From Sambucus nigra (taxonomy: Eukaryota > Streptophyta > Magnoliopsida > Dipsacales > Adoxaceae): a stretch of DNA of 64,000 bases. The stretch spans positions 273,906,109 through 273,970,108 of the forward strand of contig OX422222.1 in assembly GCA_949130495.1 (NCBI GenBank), read 5' to 3'. Each line of letters opens with the position of its first letter. The first letter of the stretch is position 1. Shown here one piece after another: positions 10,932-22,832 of the stretch. The notes below the pieces were generated by a model, which searched no databases, had not been told where the DNA came from, and saw nothing but the letters and a program-made list of their open reading frames with translations. A program made the translations under genes and the position numbers.

Positions 10932-11044
10932 TTGTCACGGTCGTGTCAAGGTCATTGACCGTGACAATTCTTTGTCACGATCGTGTCAAGGTCAATGACC
11001 GTGACACAAAATGCGTGTTTTTTGTCATGGTCAATGACCTTGAC
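10932..11044. repeat. Right subterminal palindromic repeats of the CACTA element
   Basis: Three copies of the GTCAAGGTCATTGACC / GGTCAATGACCGTGACA word lie at about 10932, 10971 and 11019. They mirror the left cluster at 7466-7692 and support the pairing of the two ends. Confidence 0.75.
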
Positions 11045-11845
11045 AAGGGTGACCAGCTGAAAGGTAGCAATTTTGTCATTTTGGTGTAGTGTACTGAGAC
11101 CTGCTACCAACCGAAGCTCCATAAACCAAAACTGGACCTACTGTTATCTTGGTCAATGACCTAAGACCAAAAACTCGAATGAAAATGCCAAAACCCATTT
11201 TCAAGCTCCACAACCTCCAATAATGGCCAAAGAAATAAAACCTAAGCACCAAAAATGGCCAAAGAGACCCATATACACCTGTGGTCAATAATCATGCTCC
11301 AGTTTTGGACGAAAATTCTCAATTTGAGATGAAACCAAAACTTGAGCTAAACCCGAGCATCTCCATGAAATCGCCATTTCTGAAATGTGAGTTTTCTATA
11401 AAAGAGAGATAAGGGACAAGGAGGGTATTATTAGAATTGTTAGTTAATTAAATAAAATAATAATAAAAAGTATTCTTATATTTTACTCCGATTAAAGGTC
11501 CGTGTTTCCTTCGTCCGGACTCCGATTTGAACACCGTTCACGATCACGCGAAGCTTGGCCCGAGATCTAAAACTCTTATGAATACTTCAGACAAAATTTC
11601 TGAAGTGTAAAATTATCAAAATGCCCTTAAACGGGCGAATCGCAACGGATTTTTATCGAAACGCGTTCAAACTTCATATTAAGCACCATAACACCTATAA
11701 AAGCTCAATAATATCTCAAATAACATGTTAGCATTTAAAACAGAGGTTTTCTGATTAATGAGCATATTAATAGTAATTACGGTACTCGATGTGGCTAAAA
11801 TCCATAAGTTCGAGGGTAATGAGTGATATGATTCGGGACGGATCA

Positions 11846-12409
11846 GTTTGCATTTATTTCTAAGTCTTTTCATAGCTCTTTTTGTGATCAAACTCTAAAA
11901 AATCTTATTCCAACCCCTTTGGATATTTTAGGATCAAACTTTCAAATAAAAAAGAACACATTCCAAAGTTATAAACCCTTGTATAGAAATTCTCTATTGC
12001 TGATTTGTGGAGTCGAGGGTCTAAGACTAAAGAATACCAAAATTGCATATTCTAAAGACTGATCAGTGGATATTGAGAGGAGATCTTCTTTCTATGGGTG
12101 GTGTTGGACTTCATCACTTTCTATTTAAGATTCGAAGACTCTTGTGTGTTATACTTAGTAGATCTCTAAGTAATTTGTTAGTCATTACATGTATATTTTA
12201 TCTATAACAGTTCTAAATTAAAGGTTTTCCCCGAAAGTGATTTTTTTCCTTTATTGATTCTTCTTCTTCCTATTTTTTTTGGATAATTAGTTTGAATTTA
12301 TCTTTACACGATCTTCAATATTCACTTTCAATTAAATCAAGTTAAAAAGTGAATTTTTGTGAGAGCAATCTAAGATACAAGTAAATTCATATAACTTGTG
12401 CTTTCTTAC
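11846..12409 (+). repeat. 5' LTR of the SIRE-like element, second part
   Basis: Homology with the 3' LTR resumes at about 11846 (GCATTTATTTCTAAGT against GGATTTATTTATAAGT at about 52480). It continues through ACATTCCAAAGTT, CTGATTTGTGGAGTC, TTTCTATTTAAGATTC and CTAAGATACAAGTAAAT to the LTR end. About 230 bp present in the 3' LTR (52250-52480) are missing between the two 5' pieces, so the nested insertion was accompanied by a deletion, or the deletion is separate. Confidence 0.75.
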
Positions 12410-12410
12410 G

Positions 12411-12424
12411 TTAGTATCAAAGGT
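12411..12424 (+). other. Primer-binding site of the copia element (initiator tRNA-Met type)
   Basis: TTAGTATCAAAGGT directly after the LTR end is a mutated form of the plant copia site TTGGTATCAGAGC, which is complementary to the 3' end of initiator tRNA-Met. It fixes the LTR end and + strand orientation. Confidence 0.6.
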
Positions 12425-12489
12425 GGTTACACTAATTTATTATGTGATCTTAATTTTGAGATTATATAGATAACTTGTATTATAGGCTA

Positions 12490-13571
12490 CCTATTTTTAG
12501 TGGGTCAAATTATGCAAATGAAAAGCTCGAATGAGGTTGACACTAAAGTCGATTGATGAGAGAGTCAGGCTTGTTTGTGAAAGAGGATGGACACCTCCCA
12601 CTATGACTAATGACAATATCATAAGTCTAAAACATGTCAATGTGTGGATCGATGATGATTATAAATGGAGTAATTTTTAACCCCCGTGGCTTAAGAGCAA
12701 TTTATGGTGCTGTCACCCCCGACGAGTTTCGTTGCATTATGATGCGTACCGCATCTAAGAAACAGTGGAATACCATCTAACTCACTAACGAGGGTACCAC
12801 CATTGTGAAAGTTTATAAGCTACAAAATCTCACCACACAGTTTGAGAGTAAAACTATGCCAGAGACTGAGACTTTTGATGAGTTTTATGCATGTTTATCC
12901 AATATAATCACTTCTAGATTTAATTTGGGTGACAGAATTCCTGAGACAAGAGTTCTGATAAAAAAAATTGAGATCCCAGCATTTCTGTTTTATCCCTAAA
13001 GTCACGATCTTTAATTTGTTGGGAATTTTAAATACTCTTAGCTTAGAAGAACTTGTAGGAGATCTTCAAACTTATGAAATCGGTATGTTCCCCAAAGTTT
13101 AAAAACCTAAGGAACAAGGGATTGCTTTGAAAGCACAATTCTAAAAATAAAAAGGAGGACTCTTCTAACTTTGAGTTTGACTTTGATCATGATAATAATG
13201 CTTATTTTTTTGAAAAAAAAATAAAAAAATTCTGAAACTAAGAAAAGAAAATTCGTCCAAAGAAAATAAAGGTTTTGAGAAAGATAAAAATTTTACGTCG
13301 GGAGAGAAAAGTTTTGAAAAGGCGAGAGTAGAGTACCCTAAGAAATATGAGGAGAGATGCCATGACTGAGAGGGTAAAGAGACGGGGCAATAGCAAAGAC
13401 TCCTATAATGCCACTCTTAGCGATATCGATGTCGAGTTAGTCGATTTCGAGGATGAATCACCGCATGGACCTAACTTCACCGCATTCAAGGCCAGTCATG
13501 TTAGTACATGTCACGCCGATGAGGAAATTTCTAAACATGATGACCTCGATAGTGAGTCTTTTCGTTCTTAA
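12490..13571 (+). pseudogene. SIRE-like gag (UBN2-type) remnant
   Basis: From about 12500 the sequence reads SGSNYAN.KARM...LKSIDERVRLVCERGWTPPT, the start of copia Gag. The frame 12805-12999 continues KLQNLTTQFESKTMPETETFDEFYACLSNI, the UBN2 core. The frame 13347-13571 reads KRRGNSKDSYNATLSDIDVE, followed by an acidic stretch, which matches the region after the zinc knuckle in SIRE-type Gags. At least four frame changes or stops separate these pieces. The zinc knuckle itself is not intact. Confidence 0.75.
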
Positions 13572-13727
13572 GAGCGTGTGGGAGATGACGTTCTGAATGA
13601 GAAAGAAAATGGGCTTCGACGATCCTACGCCAAGTCCTTTAAAATAAAAAGGCAAAATAAAAATTTGGCACTTTGGGTGTTATAACTAGAGAAAGAGTTA
13701 AAAGAGTTGAGAGTTAGCATGAACTAA

Positions 13728-13967
13728 TTGAGTGTTTCTTTGGGAGAGAGATTAATTTTAGTTGAGGGGAAAAATGGTGAATTAGCTGACAGAGTGTCTA
13801 GTCTTATGAGAGATCTTAAAGCCTCATTAGAGACCCGTGAGAAGCTTGAAGCCCTTGTATACCAACTTGAGAAATATACCAAACGTGCTGGAAATGTTAA
13901 GGTTATTATAAAGCATACATCAAGGAAGATATGGAAGGGTGTTCCTCAATCCCACTTTAAGTTCTAG
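13728..13967 (+). pseudogene. Coiled-coil linker between gag and protease (copia)
   Basis: A 79-codon frame with charged heptad-like sequence (SLGERLILVEGKNGELADRVSSLMRD) fits the long coiled-coil segment between Gag and protease in SIRE-type polyproteins. It is too short and diverged to be sure. It lies between clear gag and clear protease remnants. Confidence 0.5.
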
Positions 13968-14375
13968 GGAGAGGCAAGGAATATGTTACGATGGTGCATT
14001 ACTTATCATGCCGCACTCGAACTGGTTCCTATGTTTATGGTGGATCTATATGGTCCTTGGCCTAACCCTCCAAATAGAGTTCAGTATAAATGATCAAACT
14101 AAGGTAGATACAAAAAATTCTATGCTTGCACCCATTGCAAAAGGAGAGGTCCCCTACTGGAATTTTACTACAAGTTTGGAAGAGCAAAACGTACACACAC
14201 TCTTGTGTACTGCTATAGCGACTTTACTAGTCTTAGAGAGGAAGTTGAGTTCCTTGTCGCCACTTCTAAAAGGTTAATATAATAATTTCAAAGTATTTAT
14301 ATTCCTTTTGAGAAAACTTCTAACACTAGGACTATAGGAAATAACGATAAGGTCAAACAAAAGGTCACCTCCACT

Positions 14376-14880
14376 TGGGTACCTAAGAAAAATGACAAAG
14401 ACCTTATTATTCATGTTGCTCTCAAAGTTCAAGATAATTCCCAATGCTATTTTGATATTGGGTGCTCTAGGCACATGACCTGTGACGATTCATATTTTAC
14501 CAATCTTATAGATCGCAAGGAAGGCAAAGTTAGCTTTGAAGATGGGATGAGGTCTAGAATTTTAGGACCCGGTTGTGTTAAGATACCCAGTATTTATAAG
14601 ATAGATAATATGTTGTATGTCGAAGAGTTAAAAGAGAACTTAATTAGCATAAGCTAACTTTGCGACACAAAATTTGCAATAAAGTTCGACTCTTCGGAGT
14701 ATAACTTCTATGATCAATCCGGTGAACTATTACTACAAGGAGTGAGGACTGACGATAATTGTATTGGGATAATTCCCAAGTCCTTCTTTGTGTGAAATAA
14801 TGCCATTCTCTCCTCTATGGATCTTTGGTATCAACGACTAGGTCATGTGAACTTTATAGATTAGTGAAGAAAGACCTAGT
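14376..14880 (+). pseudogene. Copia protease and GAG-pre-integrase remnant
   Basis: The reading is WVPKKNDK...CYFDIGCSRHMTCDDSYFTNL, matching the copia protease site in which D-S-G-C-S-R-H-M is usual. Here the catalytic D-S-G triad has become D-I-G. The frame 14475-14657 continues GPGCVKIPSIYKIDNMLYVEELKENLISIS. Downstream, LWYQRLGHVNF marks the GAG-pre-integrase domain. Several stops are present and the enzyme is dead. Confidence 0.85.
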
Positions 14881-14968
14881 TTGTGGCTTACAATCGCTTG
14901 GGAAATGAACTCCCTCGATTTGTGGTCCTCATCAATAAGGAAAATAAATTTAATGTCCCCATCAGAAC

Positions 14969-15300
14969 TTGAATACCAATACCACCTCTTGTATGTTGGA
15001 GTTGATACGCATGGATCTAATGGGTCCTAAAGATATGGAGAGAATTAGTGGTAATAGATACATTGTCATGATGGTCAATGACTTTTTGAGATACTCTATT
15101 ATGGAGTTTCTTAGAGAAAAGTCCGATGCGGTTGAGATCCTAACAACCAAATGACATATCCTACAAAACCAACATGGTGTTAATATTAATCGGATGCATA
15201 GTAACAATGACACTAAGTTTAAATAAGCCGGTAAAGATAACTATTATGAGGGAGTGGGCATCAAATATGAGTTTTCGGTCGTTCATACTTCTTTACAAAA
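14969..15300 (+). pseudogene. Copia integrase core remnant
   Basis: LIRMDLMGPKDMERISGNRYIVMMVNDFLRYSIMEFLREKSDA matches the start of the integrase core (LDLMGPM....GGKRYI...DDFSRYTWV in the family). The first catalytic Asp is retained; the later D and E motifs fall in stop-ridden sequence up to about 15600. Around 15360-15400 there are traces of ARNVPRRFWTEA-like sequence. Confidence 0.8.
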
Positions 15301-15603
15301 TGGGATTGTTTAGAGGAAAACTGGGAAATTCAAGAGATGGATAGATCCATGCTTCTTATGAGAAATGTTCCTAGACGTTTTTGGACAAAGGCGTCCATAC
15401 AGTGAATAGGGTATATCTCCATCCACACACAAGTTACATACACCACATAATTTTTGGATAAGGAAGAAACCTAACCTATCATATTTTCGTGTCTTTAGGA
15501 GTCCTTTCTATATTTTGAGAGATAAGGAGCACTTGGAAAGTTTTACTCCTGAAGCAATGAGGGGATATTTTTAGGGTATTTATCGTCGAGTAGGGCTTAT
15601 AGG

Positions 15604-16730
15604 GTGTTTAACGTTGGAAGTTCTAAGGTTATGGAGTCAATAAACATCACGATTAGAGACGACAAGACATCAATGTCTATAGATCTTAACATCGAGTGGG
15701 ATAATGATGCACTCATCATTTCTTATACTACCCTAGTGGCCCCCGCTCTTCATTTAGAGGATCCACCCTCTTATATTCGGAAGAGTCATGACCCTTCAGT
15801 TATACGTAGTGATCCCACACTAGGTGTCAAGACTCGCGTTCAACTTAAAAATGTGGTTAGATACTTTTTCTACACCTCCTCTGTAGAGCCAAATAATGTG
15901 AAAGTAGCACTCAAAGACGATCATTGGATATAAGCTATACAAGATGAATTGGTTTAGTTTTGCATGAATGATGTTTGGGAGTTAGTCTCCCGACCTAGCA
16001 AGACTAATGTGATTAGTACCAAGTGGATTTACAAGAATAAGATGGATGGAAATGGTACTATACTTCGCAATAAGGCTAGGTTGGTCACTGATGAATACAA
16101 AAAGATTGAGGGCGCAGACTTTGACGAGACATTTGCTCCCGTTGCTAAGCTTGAATTCGTCCTCTTATTACTCGCCATAGAATGCCATATATCATTGAAG
16201 TTATACTAAATGGATATCAAAAGTTCCTTCCTTAATGTAATTCTACAGGAGGAATAACATGTGGAACAACCAAAGGGTTCAAAACATAAAGCACTCAAGA
16301 AAAATCTTTTATCTTAAGAAGGGTTTATATGGTTTGATGCAAGCACCCCGTTATCGGTACAAGATGATCACTTATTATCTTTTATCTCATGGCTTTAAGA
16401 GATAGGGAGTGGATAAGAAGTTATTTATGACGGGAGAGAGTGGTGTTATCTTTGTTGCCTATGTATAAGTGGACAACATAGTATTTGGATCTACGTGTTC
16501 CCAACATGCTCCCACATTTGAGGAGGATATGAAGATATAGTTTTGAATGATCATGGTTGGTGAGCTTAGATTCTTCTTAGCTCTCCAAGTGAGTCAACTT
16601 GAGGATGGTATATTCATATCTCAACCCAAATAGGTTAGGGAACTAGTGGATAATTTGATTTCGACTCTACTAAGAACTCGCGTATGCTTATGAGCACATC
16701 AACTAAGTTTGGCAAAGATACTTAAGGAAA
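15604..16730 (+). pseudogene. Copia reverse transcriptase remnant
   Basis: Frame 15964-16209 reads NDVWELVSRPSKTNVISTKWIYKNKMDGNGTILRNKARLVTDEY..IEGADFDETFAPVAKLE, the RVT_2 domain. Downstream traces include MDIKSSFLN, KKGLYGLMQAPR and SHGF. At about 16460-16490 the expected YVDD box reads V-D-N and is preceded by an in-frame stop, so the catalytic Asp pair is lost. Frame breaks separate most pieces. Orientation and order confirm copia. Confidence 0.85.
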
Positions 16731-16752
16731 GGACGTAGAGCAAACCCTTTAC

Positions 16753-17343
16753 ATGATCATGATAGTTAGTTTTCTCTACTTGACCGCTGGTCGTCCTGAC
16801 ATTTCCTTTAACGTTGAAGTTTATGCAACTTACCAAGTGTCCCCGAAAGAGTCATACGTGATCGCATTTAAATATATCATCAAATACGTGAGTGTAATTC
16901 TATCCTACAATATTTTTTACTCATTTGATACTGATGACCGTTTATCCACGTACTGGGATGTAGATTGGGCCGGGGATATTGATGGTTGTAGGAGCACCTC
17001 GGGTGGGGATTTTTACATTGGGAGTGATCTTATCTCTTGGTTGATCAAGAAGCAAAACTTCATATCTTTGTCCATATCGGAGGTCGAATATATAGCCATC
17101 GAGATTTATTGCATACAACTCTAATAAATGAAGCAAATGTTGGAAGATTATGATATTTTCCAAGACACAATGACTATTTCATGGGTTAAAACGATTGCAA
17201 TTAAGATATTTCAAAATTTGATCCCACATTGCCACACGAAGAACTTTATGATACGTGAGCATTTCATTCGTGATCTCATTAAGGAGAAGGTCGTGTTCTT
17301 TATCTTTATGAGCATTGAAAGCCTATCTTCAAGAAACCTTTAG
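16753..17343 (+). pseudogene. Copia RNase H remnant
   Basis: Frame 16753-17124 reads LTAGRPDISFNVEVYATYQVSPKESY...YWDVDWAGDIDGCRSTSGGDFYIGSDLISWLIKKQNFISLSISEVEYIA, the C-terminal copia RNase H region. It keeps the DWAG and SE.EYIA landmarks. A stop at about 17122 is followed by 17128-17343 with HTKNFMIREHFIRDLI, the usual polyprotein end (H.RTKHIDIRHHFIRD in the family). Confidence 0.85.
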
Positions 17344-17966
17344 ATGCACTTAGATTTAAAAATCTTAGGAAGTCCTTGAGTATTTCTTCCATCGATTGAG
17401 TTCATTACTTTATCTGAAAAATTCCAAAATGATTTTGTTTCCGATAAAATTTTTAAAAAGGACAAAAAGTTTATTTGTATGTTTATTTTTCACTACATAT
17501 GGGTGTTCATTTGATATGTTCGAATCACCCCTAAATTCCATCCATCCATGTGCCTATTTCATGGTGCTTTGATACATGGCTTCGTTTCTTTAGTATGCTT
17601 AATAATGCATGACTAGCATTTCATTGTTCATTGATGATTACTTTATTTATGCTAGGATTTTTATTATCTTTATTGCACACGTGCATGAATTTTTTGAACA
17701 TTGAACTTTCTTATCCAATGTTGAATACAATGTTCTTAACTCAATAATGTTTAATAATGAACCAAATATACTAGAGATAAGTTGTGCTTTATAAGAACCA
17801 TTGCTCGAATTTTCTTTCCCAAAAAAATTATTTTATGTTTAGCAATGGAAAGAGGATACGAAAGATAAAATTCTCTTTGTGTTAAAGGCCATCATTTACA
17901 AAAAGAACCTAAAGATTAACTACACACAAAACCAAAATTTTCGAGGCCATTTTTATTCCATTGATG
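17344..17966 (+). other. 3' untranslated part of the copia element (left piece)
   Basis: No frame is supported. The sequence follows the polyprotein end and resumes at 51117 after the solo LTR insertion. SIRE-type elements have a long region between pol and the 3' LTR, sometimes with an extra ORF; none is seen here. Confidence 0.5.
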
Positions 17967-18168
17967 TGTAACACCCCGTAATTTTAAATCGATAATAGTT
18001 TAATTTAATTTGAAATTCAAAAAAAAATTGGAATTAATTTGTAGCAATTTAATATGTTTGATTTCATTTATGGAAAATAGAATTATAATCGAAATTGAAA
18101 TTGGGGTATAAATTGGGTTTTTATTTATTATATACATAATTTTGGGTAAAGTGGCGGCTGACTAGGAG

Positions 18169-18202
18169 CGAATCGATTCAATCTGGAGGGTGAATCAATT
18201 CG
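18169..18202. repeat. TCGA palindrome pair in LTR family D
   Basis: CGAATCGATTCA (18169-18180) and TGAATCAATTCG (18191-18202) are two 12-mers whose centres are 22 bp apart. Both look like CGAATCGATTCG with C-to-T or G-to-A changes. This matches the spacing in the other LTR families. Confidence 0.65.
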
Positions 18203-19862
18203 CCCTGGGCAATGTCGACAGGTTTGCTTCTTTGATAAAGTTTGAGTTAATTAAAACTCTTACCAAATAAAATAAACTCGGGTTTAGAATTTTCTAGACA
18301 CGTTTCCTGAACTTTTGAACCATAAGTCTTCCACATCCTTACCACCTCTCATCTACAAACCCTAACCCCAAATAAAATCAAGGTTCAACCCAGTATTTGA
18401 AGGCACAAAACGGTGTTTTCTCAAGATTGTTCAAGAATAAATCTTTATTAAATTTTCGAGAGGAACACAACCATTTAATCAGAATTTTCAACCAACTTTT
18501 CTTCAGGCATGAATACTAATATTCTCTCTCTTTAGTATTATACATTTTAAATATCGCGTAAACACTAAGTCACTTGTTTTTCTTAAAATAAATTAGAATC
18601 CTTAAGTTGGGAAAGTGAAATTTATATTGGGACTATTTTTTTTATGAAAAATTGTAATATGAATTAAAACTCACAACCCTCGTGTGCTTATGGTATAGGT
18701 TGAGTTTTTTTTTATATGGGGGTAGGTTTGCATGTAGAAAACCTTAGTTGCGCTATTTAAATTAAAAAGGGACTCATGAAATCACATAAAATTATGTAAG
18801 TATGATCAAAGTAAATTATGGCTGTGTGCACCCTAAACTCGTATGATGATGAAATTATAAATGTTGCTTGAACTAAATTGTGTTAATTATGAAGATGGAT
18901 GGAACAAATTAAATTAAATCTAATTGTGATCGTATGATACATTTGTATAGTTGTTGATAAATTGAATTGTGTGACTTATTATTTTAATTATATTTATCAC
19001 CGCAGGGGAAAAGGAATTTATGTAGTACGCTCTCACCTCTATTTTTGGAATGCTTGCTAGGTATGGGATTCGTGAGTAGGCTTTAGTTGGGGTTAACACT
19101 TTCTAGATATGTGACTAGTTAATGTAGATTTTTACGAATGAAATATTCCAGACTGGGGATGATCTTTATGTCATTTTGTTGATATTGATAGACTAGGCAC
19201 AAGACTAGGAAGGGATTAATGAGAGAATTTTATCCTATATAATAGGGTAGGACGTACTTAGGTTTTGGAGACCTCTAGGTATAAGACTAGGGGAATATTT
19301 GAGGATTTATGCTTTGTAATTGGGTAGGACTAAAATAATAAATAATGAGAAACTAAGAAATTGAGAATTAATACCTAGGATAATAAACGGGTATTAAAAA
19401 TGGATTTGACGTCGTCAATAAGTACATGATTGATAGAATATGGGTTGACTGGCTATTGCGACGTGGGTGTGTATTGGCGTCATAAAAAATTGCAGGGCTG
19501 ACAGAATACGGGCTGACTGGCTATTATGACATGTCATGCATGGAACCTCGTTAATAAGTGCAGGGCTAAAGAAATTGGGTCGATCATATTTATTACGAGA
19601 CTTTATTTATGGATTTGGTGGGACAATAGGTTCCACAATTGTTTACAATTTTATTCAGATATTTACAGTTGGATCATTTTATTCGAGTTTATATATATAT
19701 TTGGAGTTAGATCATTTTGGTGGTTAGCATGGTGATGGATTTTAATATTGCATTGATGATTACAATTATTGGATTAATCTGATTATTATGTCGTGGAACG
19801 AAATTTTATGTGTCTCATATTTGTCACATGCTAAGAATGATTACTTATTTAGTGATGCCTAA

Positions 19863-22663
19863 TGATAGACGCACTTTTGGGTATATTTATCGGTGCTTGA
19901 AAGTCCTCTAATCAAAACCTTAAATCCTACAAAAATATATAACAAAAACAAGAATATAGCGGTAAGTAAGGGAATCAATCCAAATCTAAGAGTGAAACAT
20001 ACAAGAGAGGCATGCAATTCATTTGTTTATTATTCTCTTTTTTCGATTTTTGCATCTTCTATTTTTTTTAGCTTTTTCAAATATTAAAACAATTTTGAGA
20101 GGATGTGAATTTAAACTAAATCAAACATGTAAATAACTAACTAAAAAGTAAGTGAAGATACTAATTAAATCTACCTAAATAAAAATCCAAAATATGAGAA
20201 TGGTGAGGAAATAAAAGTGAGGACTAACAGCGGATAGGATGACACCATATATTCTAGTTAAGTAAAATTAATTATCCGAAGTTAGTATCAAAATCACAAA
20301 TCAACTCTCGTTGCAAATGTAATTTTAAGAATTACATTTTAGAAAATTAATTTTAACACTCCTAAAGCTCTTAAAAAGTAGATCAACCATCATTTAACAA
20401 ATCACCCGCTAGGATCGGTCGATCAAACTAGTTTAAATCATTAAAGTAAACCTAGAGTTGAAATTAAAGGAATAATACCACACTTGAGAAACTCCTATCT
20501 CTAGTTCGAATCTAAAATGGGTATTATAAGTAGAATTTTTATTTTCTCTCAAAATCATTTTCCCTCTCTTGAGGCGTATATTAAAATGTAAGAGTGCAAA
20601 ATTAATCATCAAAGGGACATTTAATTTTAATTAATTAATTAAATTAGGATTAACATCAAATAATGGGTCACCCTACCCCTTGAAAGGGATTTCAGCCTAA
20701 CATGATATCAAAAATGATAAACAAACATTCAATAGGCATTGAATATAAAAAAAGTAGAGAAAAGAACAATCAAACCAATCTCTTGAATTTCATTGACTTC
20801 AATCCTTGAATTAGAAACATACAACGCTTCAAGTGAGTGATCAACATGAATATAAATAAAAAAATTCACTCAATTTGAATCTCACAAATTTATTTTCTCA
20901 CTAATCTCTAAAAAAAAAAATTCTAACCTAAAAAAAACTATACTAAAATGGTGTTTCTCTCTAAAAATATATCTCCTTCTCTTTGAGTCTTCTTCTTCTT
21001 CTTCTTCTTCTTCTTCTTCTTCTTCTTCTATAAATAGTAGGCATGGAGATAAGGGTAATTAATGGAAATACACACTAATATGCATGAGAGGTGTGGATAT
21101 TTGGGTGAGGGTAATTAAGGTAATCGGCACACATGTGTTATGGGTGAGGTCATGTGGAAGAAGTGGGGAAATAAGATAAGGAATAAGTTGGGGGTATTTT
21201 TGGAATAAGGCTATAAGGTTTAAAACACAAGTGGGTTTTATTTTTGTTTGGCAGGTGACAAAAATCGTATAAAGCTTTGGCTCATGGGTTTGAAATGGTG
21301 AAATGGGTCTCGAATGGGTATTAAATTTGTGTTGTGAATGGAGCTCGGGTTAGAAAAATTTTGGCAGGGTCGAGTTGGTTGCTCGCAGGTTTGGGTGATA
21401 CTGGGTTTGGATTTTTCGCCGCCGGGTATGATGACAGGAGGTGGTTACATTGGAGCTACGGTTCGCGGGTTCAGGTCCGGAAGTTGTTGGGTCGTCCAAC
21501 AAGGAGAGATAAGGCTACATGTTAGATGGTTAAAGCAACGGGTCTAGTTAAGTGAAGTCCGGGCAGCCCCGGGTGAGATGGTTGCGCCGAAATGGATTTT
21601 GAGTGGGTTTTTATAGTTGATCGAGTTGGGTATTAGCGGGTACGAATAGAGGTTCCGGGTCATTTTCGTTTATGGTTTGTTGGAACTCTTGTTTAGGTTA
21701 AAGTGGGTATGGCAAGTGTAAGGGTTTTGGAGCAGGTTGTTGTGTTAATGGAGGTTTGAGGAGAGAGAGAGTGGTGGGAGGTTGAAGATGGGTAGGGAAC
21801 TAATTATGTGTGTGTGTGGTGTATGGTATAAATGTGTGAGTGGGGGATTTAGTTTGATTGTAGGTGAGTGTGTATGTTAGTATGTGTGTATTTAATTTGT
21901 GACACTAATAAAAAAAAAATCTAATAAAATAAAAACAAGTAAAATAAAAATAAAAACTAAACTAAACTAAAAATAAACTCACTAAAAAAAATAATAAAAA
22001 AATGTCGCGACACAAAATACAAATTCTAAAAACTAAACACGACACAAATATAAAGTAATAAAATAAAAATAAAAGAAAAGAAAAATTAATAATAAACTAA
22101 CTAAAAACTAAAAACAAACAAAAGTAAACGAAGACAAATACTCAATGCACTAAGATAAAAATATATCCTCTAAAATAAATAAAATCTATTAAATTTTTAA
22201 TCTATAAAATAAAATTCGATTAATAAAAACTTCAAATCAAATAAAAATAAAACCTAAAGTCCTAACAATATAAAATCTAGCAAAACTAAAAATAAAGACT
22301 AAAATTAAAAACAAATTGAAATATAAAATAAAAGAAATATAAAATAAATTCTAAATAAATCTTAAAATAAAACATAAAAATAAAACGACACAAAATAAAA
22401 ATCTAAAAAAATCCAAAAAGCACAGACTAAACACATACGGGCTCGGGTGAATGTTTGGGTTAGGGTAGGCTTGGGTAAGGTTACGGAACAAGGAAATTAA
22501 CTCCTTATGATGCGCATTTTCCTTGAAATAAGCGTCGAACTTTGCAAACGGCGATCAAGCCAGCACATTAAATAATTACGCATATAAGACCCATATTATC
22601 GAGAATTAGCAACTAAAATACATCTATTCGGGGTATACAATTTACACTTTTGGGTGCTTATCA
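19863..22663 (-). repeat. 3' LTR of the Tat/Athila-like element (left copy)
   Basis: Uninterrupted 2801-bp copy. It is co-linear with 37267-37866 plus 48817-51053, including the AAATCATTAAAG target into which the Tekay element inserted in the sister copy. Composition is strongly biased (A-rich stretches 21900-22430 made of AAATAAAAA-like words). Frames of about 60-70 codons around 21334-21547 lie inside it and are not supported as genes. Confidence 0.85.
20989..21029 (+). repeat. (TTC)n microsatellite expanded in one LTR copy
   Basis: About 13 TTC units. The sister LTR has only CTTCATCTTCTTT at the same place (about 49377), so the tract changed length after insertion. Confidence 0.9.
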
Positions 22664-22832
22664 CACCACCCTCAAACAGAACATTGCTAGTCCTCGAGCA
22701 AAATATAGAGAGAAATGGATATAAGAAGCCAAAAGTGTACCATTTTTGCGGGCACTTGCGATTGCACTTAGCATGTGCAACAAGCCTTTAAACCTATAGG
22801 TTTCCCTACAGGACGAGTTGTGTCTCTTGAGC
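22664..22832 (-). other. Polypurine tract and 3' internal end of the Tat/Athila-like element
   Basis: On the - strand the bases before the 3' LTR are GTTTGAGGGTGGTG, a purine-rich tract, preceded by CTCGAGGACTAGCAA. The latter is a tail motif I associate with plant Tat/Athila-type elements. The internal sequence is then interrupted at 22833 and resumes at 32608. Confidence 0.55.

Larger units (their letters stand above)
7445..11091 (-). mobile_element. Degenerate CACTA (En/Spm) element with palindromic subterminal repeats
   Basis: The left end is CACTACACCAAA at 7445 and the right end is its complement TTTGGTGTAGTG ending at 11091. Both ends carry clusters of the same palindromic words (GGTCA-TGACC-GTGACA type), as expected of transposase-binding subterminal regions. 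The interior has a transposase-associated domain remnant (8718-9026, - strand), three inverted repeats, tandem repeats and microsatellites. Flanking trinucleotides are ACT and TAC, so the expected 3-bp duplication is not clean; shifting the right side by one base would give ACT. It is non-autonomous as it stands. Confidence 0.75.
4450..11845 (-). mobile_element. Gypsy LTR-like sequence (family C), probably solo, interrupted by two DNA transposons
   Basis: It starts TGTCACACCCC at 4450, like the TGTGACACCCC starts of the - strand chromovirus LTRs elsewhere in the window. Pieces at 4450-4724, 6830-7444 and 11092-11845 resemble chromovirus LTR text: a CCAAAATGCCC-like stretch, CG-rich ends, and an array of TCGA palindromes at 7262-7378. 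Removing the PIF/Harbinger-like (4725-6829) and CACTA (7445-11091) insertions leaves about 1.6 kb. No clean TTACA right end or target duplication was found, so the right boundary is only the point where copia homology resumes. Confidence 0.4.

Noticed and set aside
10637..11089. 150-codon frame
   Set aside because: It crosses CA, TA and GA microsatellites and the CACTA subterminal repeats.
7445..11091. Clean 3-bp target duplication for the inner CACTA
   Set aside because: Flanks read ACT and TAC; a match requires shifting the right side by one base, so I do not claim it.
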